This document shows, one piece after another, positions 33,830 to 35,834 of a stretch of DNA of 35,834 nt. The position numbers and the translations under genes were made by a program. Position 1 is the first letter of the stretch, and each line of letters starts with the position of its first letter. The stretch comes from Candidatus Nitrotoga sp. HW29 (GTDB lineage: Bacteria > Pseudomonadota > Gammaproteobacteria > Burkholderiales > Gallionellaceae). The notes under the pieces were generated by a model. It was given only the letters and a program-made list of their open reading frames with translations. It was not told the origin of the DNA and did not search any database. The stretch is taken from NCBI RefSeq assembly GCF_924101635.2, contig NZ_CAKMAA020000044.1, forward strand, positions 1 through 35,834. The letters run 5' to 3'.

Positions 33830-34537
33830 TTACTCTAAAACTTCGCGCTCAATTTCTTCCACGGTGACATGGCGTACGTCCTTGCCCTTGACCATGTAAA
33901 TCACATATTCGGACATGTTCTTGGCATGATCACCGATGCGCTCTATGGCCTTGGCGACGAATAGAATTTCCAATGCAGTGGAGATGGTGCGCGGGTCTTC
34001 CATCATGAAGGTGATGAGGTAGCGCATGATGGTGCGGAACTCCTCATCCACCAATTCATCTTGACGTACCACCTGAGCAGCGTAAGCAAGATCAAGACGA
34101 GCAAAGGCATCCAGTGATTTATGCAGCATGTCCAAAGCCAGGTCTGCGGCATGCTTGATCTCTGTATAGCGTGGCAGAATGAGGCTGTTCCTTTGTGCCA
34201 GCAGTTTGCCCATGCGTGCAATTTTTTCTGCCTCGTCACCGATACGTTCAAGATCAGTGATCGTCTTGATCACCGTCATCACCATACGCAAGTCACCCGC
34301 AGCGGGCTGGCGGCGAGCAATGATCTGATTACAACTCTCGTCGATTTCTACTTCCATCGCATTAACACGATGATCATCATTAATAATGCGATTCATCAGC
34401 GGCACATCGCCATTAACCAGCGCTTCAATAGCGAGCCGAATTTGACTCTCCACCAGCCCACCCATTTGTAATACGCGCGCGCGCACCGCTTCCAGCTCGG
34501 CGTCAAATTGTTTGGAGGTATGTTCAGTGGAGACCAT
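33830..34537 (-). CDS. phoU: phosphate signalling protein PhoU
   Basis: A negative regulator linking the Pst phosphate transporter to the PhoR/PhoB system. The 235-aa all-helical protein has two PhoU repeats with their metal-binding acidic motifs: the first around MEVEIDESCNQIIARRQPAA and DLERIGDEAEKIARM, the second around LVDEEFRTIMRYLITFMMED and AIERIGDHAKNMSEYVIYMV. AAAGGAT lies before the ATG. The usual neighbours (pstSCAB, phoBR) are not next to it; rpiA is upstream on the same strand. Confidence 0.96.
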   Translation of the reverse strand: MVSTEHTSKQFDAELEAVRARVLQMGGLVESQIRLAIEALVNGDVPLMNRIINDDHRVNAMEVEIDESCNQIIARRQPAAGDLRMVMTVIKTITDLERIGDEAEKIARMGKLLAQRNSLILPRYTEIKHAADLALDMLHKSLDAFARLDLAYAAQVVRQDELVDEEFRTIMRYLITFMMEDPRTISTALEILFVAKAIERIGDHAKNMSEYVIYMVKGKDVRHVTVEEIEREVLE

Positions 34538-34597
34538 GATTCAGATCCTTTAATGGCTAAGGTTAGGTGATACTACTCGCGTACTGTGACAATTTCG

Positions 34598-35263
34598 TTA
34601 CACACTAGCAGTAAAGGTCTGTACCCCACTTGTGGTTCCCAGCAGCAGCACATCTGCCCTACGACGCGCAAACAGGCCATTGGTGACCACCCCCGTAATA
34701 TTATTTATTGTCGTTTCCAGTTCGATCGGATTCAATATTTTTAGGCCGGATACATCAAGAATGAGGTTACCGTTATCAGTAACAAACCCTTCACGCAATT
34801 TGGGCTGACCACCCAGTAATACCATCTGGCGTGCCACATAATTGCTGGCCATGGGGATCACCTCCAGCGGCAATGGAAAGGTCCCAAGAACATCCACGAT
34901 CTTGCTGGAATCACATAAACAAATAAATTTTTTGCTCACAGCAGCTACTATTTTTTCGCGCGTCAATGCGCCACCACCACCTTTAACCATATACAAATGA
35001 CGCGTAATTTCATCAGCTCCATCCACATAAACAGATAGACTACTCACATCATTCAGTGAAACGACCTGTATGCCATGTTCTTTTAAGCGCTGCGCTGAAG
35101 CCTCAGAGCTGGCCACTGCACCACATATTTTTTTCTTGATCTTCCCCAACTCATCTATAAAGAAGTTAGCCGTCGAACCGGTCCCCACTCCCACAATGCA
35201 ATTCGCCGGGACATGCGCTATTGCGGCTTGTGCCACCGCGAGCTTTAGTTCATCTTGCGTCAT
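34598..35263 (-). CDS. rpiA: ribose-5-phosphate isomerase A
   Basis: It interconverts ribose-5-phosphate and ribulose-5-phosphate in the pentose phosphate pathway. The 221-aa protein has the phosphate loop [16 protein letters not shown], the active-site block YVDGADEI, and [14 protein letters not shown] with the catalytic Glu. Length is normal. It lies 60 bases upstream of phoU on the same strand, possibly co-transcribed. Upstream is an AT-rich 110-base spacer and then IS debris, so its promoter region is close to the insertion point. Confidence 0.96.
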   Translation of the reverse strand: MTQDELKLAVAQAAIAHVPANCIVGVGTGSTANFFIDELGKIKKKICGAVASSEASAQRLKEHGIQVVSLNDVSSLSVYVDGADEITRHLYMVKGGGGALTREKIVAAVSKKFICLCDSSKIVDVLGTFPLPLEVIPMASNYVARQMVLLGGQPKLREGFVTDNGNLILDVSGLKILNPIELETTINNITGVVTNGLFARRRADVLLLGTTSGVQTFTASV

Positions 35264-35373
35264 GGTTATATTGCCTTAATTTATTAAATGGTATTTAGTC
35301 TTGGATTATTGCAGGAATTAGCAATTTTAGAAATACTTAACATTTTCTATAGGGCACCTCTAAAAATTAAGAG

Positions 35374-35530
35374 GGCGGATTCAAGTTTGAAGCGCAATAG
35401 CTGGTGACTGTTTGATGTAGCGTACCTCCACCCCCAAAAATACCCCATACAGTGATCTGAAACTCGGCACTTTGCGTGGCTGATGATTGAATCGTTCTAC
35501 CGCTCGCAGCACCTGCTCCTCGGTGATGCC
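35374..35530 (-). mobile_element. IS30-family right-end fragment with transposase C-terminus
   Basis: The outer inverted repeat GGCGGATTCAAGTTTGAAGC is followed on the minus strand by the transposase end, TEEQVLRAVERFNHQPRKV ... GVEVRYIKQSPAIALQT. This resembles the C-terminus of the 28493-28923 copy but with several substitutions, so it is a diverged relative. Homology stops near 35530, where the sequence switches to an IS3-type ORF on the other strand. Confidence 0.8.
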
Positions 35531-35803
35531 AGCTTTAAACTGCAAGTTGTACACATGATCACTGAGCAAGATTTGAGCGCATCACAAATATACACAGACA
35601 TAAATTTGGGAAAGACTGCAATACGTCGCCGACTTACACGAGCACAAGCAACACAATGCGGACAGCTGAGACTAGACAAGCCCCTGACAGCGGATCAGAT
35701 ACGCATTCGTGAATTGGAAACACAAAATCGTCAACTCCATATAGATAACGGCAGCTTTTGCTGTTTTTTAGCCGAACTAAGAACCTGTTCACGATCTTGC
35801 TGA
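35530..35803 (+). pseudogene. IS3-family OrfA fragment
   Basis: From about 35530 the plus frame reads SFKLQVVHMITEQDLSASQI, then GKTAIRRRLTRAQ, then LTADQIRIRELETQNRQLHI. These are the N-terminal helix-turn-helix and the leucine-zipper region of IS3-type OrfA. The start is missing (fused to IS30 sequence). The zipper end is disrupted: the expected LKKATAFFA motif is replaced by a short garbled GSFCCFLAELR, suggesting a small deletion. The OrfB part is absent. Confidence 0.72.
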
Positions 35804-35834
35804 AATTCGAGATAATGACCGAATGCGCAAGAAA
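35783..35834. other. possible end of a further insertion sequence at the window edge
   Basis: After the IS3 fragment the sequence GAACCTGTTCACGATCTTGC begins abruptly, followed by an ATG at 35823 (ATGCGCAAGAAA). This looks like an IS terminus and first codons of another transposase cut by the window end, but too little is visible to be sure. Confidence 0.3.

Overview
The window looks like chromosomal DNA of a betaproteobacterium, most likely of the Nitrosomonadales / Gallionellaceae-like group. This is inferred from gene order and protein style, not from a marker gene. Two blocks typical of Betaproteobacteria are present. One is a divergent pair: LysM protein-dprA-smg-topA on the minus strand against def-fmt-rsmB-DUF4390-ntrY-ntrX on the plus strand. 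The other is yggU-yggT-proC-yggS divergent from pilT-pilU. I saw no rRNA, tRNA or CRISPR array.

Layout. 1-5250 is accessory-like: an SDR oxidoreductase, a small membrane protein, a membrane-bound CXXCH (haem c) protein, a GC-rich orphan ORF beside a broken REP-associated transposase, and a secreted DUF1254/DUF1214 protein with a strong hairpin after it. 5256-11850 is mostly housekeeping: thiC under a TPP riboswitch, a GH46 chitosanase-like protein, folM-like pteridine reductase plus ttcA, a MidA-type methyltransferase and a DUF4124 protein. 11943-23600 is the divergent core cluster (topoisomerase, DNA-uptake protein, deformylase, Met-tRNA formyltransferase, 16S rRNA m5C methyltransferase, NtrY/NtrX-like two-component pair). 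23600-28925 is accessory again: a hairpin-rich intergenic repeat, a small methyltransferase, an unknown protein, transposase remnants and a 966-aa surface protein with DUF11 domains, tandem repeats and an IPTL-CTERM-type tail. 28925-35270 is core: yggU/yggT/proC/yggS, pilT/pilU, phoU and rpiA. The last 450 bases are a pile of broken insertion sequences.

The most distinctive thread is one IS30-family element scattered in pieces. Related ends occur at 1-52, 4924-4962, 25157-25285, 28493-28923 and 35374-35530. The pieces at 1-52 and 28872-28923 are identical over 52 bases. One copy is an internally deleted 431-bp derivative, and two pieces bracket the surface-protein gene. Because the window starts inside this repeat and ends inside other IS debris, it may be a whole assembly contig cut at repeats.

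Other points worth attention: fmt has no usual start codon before its conserved N-terminus; a 32-bp perfect palindrome lies in frame inside the LysM gene; the NtrX partner lacks the sigma-54 AAA+ domain; topA ends in an 18-bp tandem repeat; and the surface protein carries a nearly exact 216-bp duplication. I did not find a convincing new defence or metabolic system. The surface-protein island is the best candidate for something lineage-specific.
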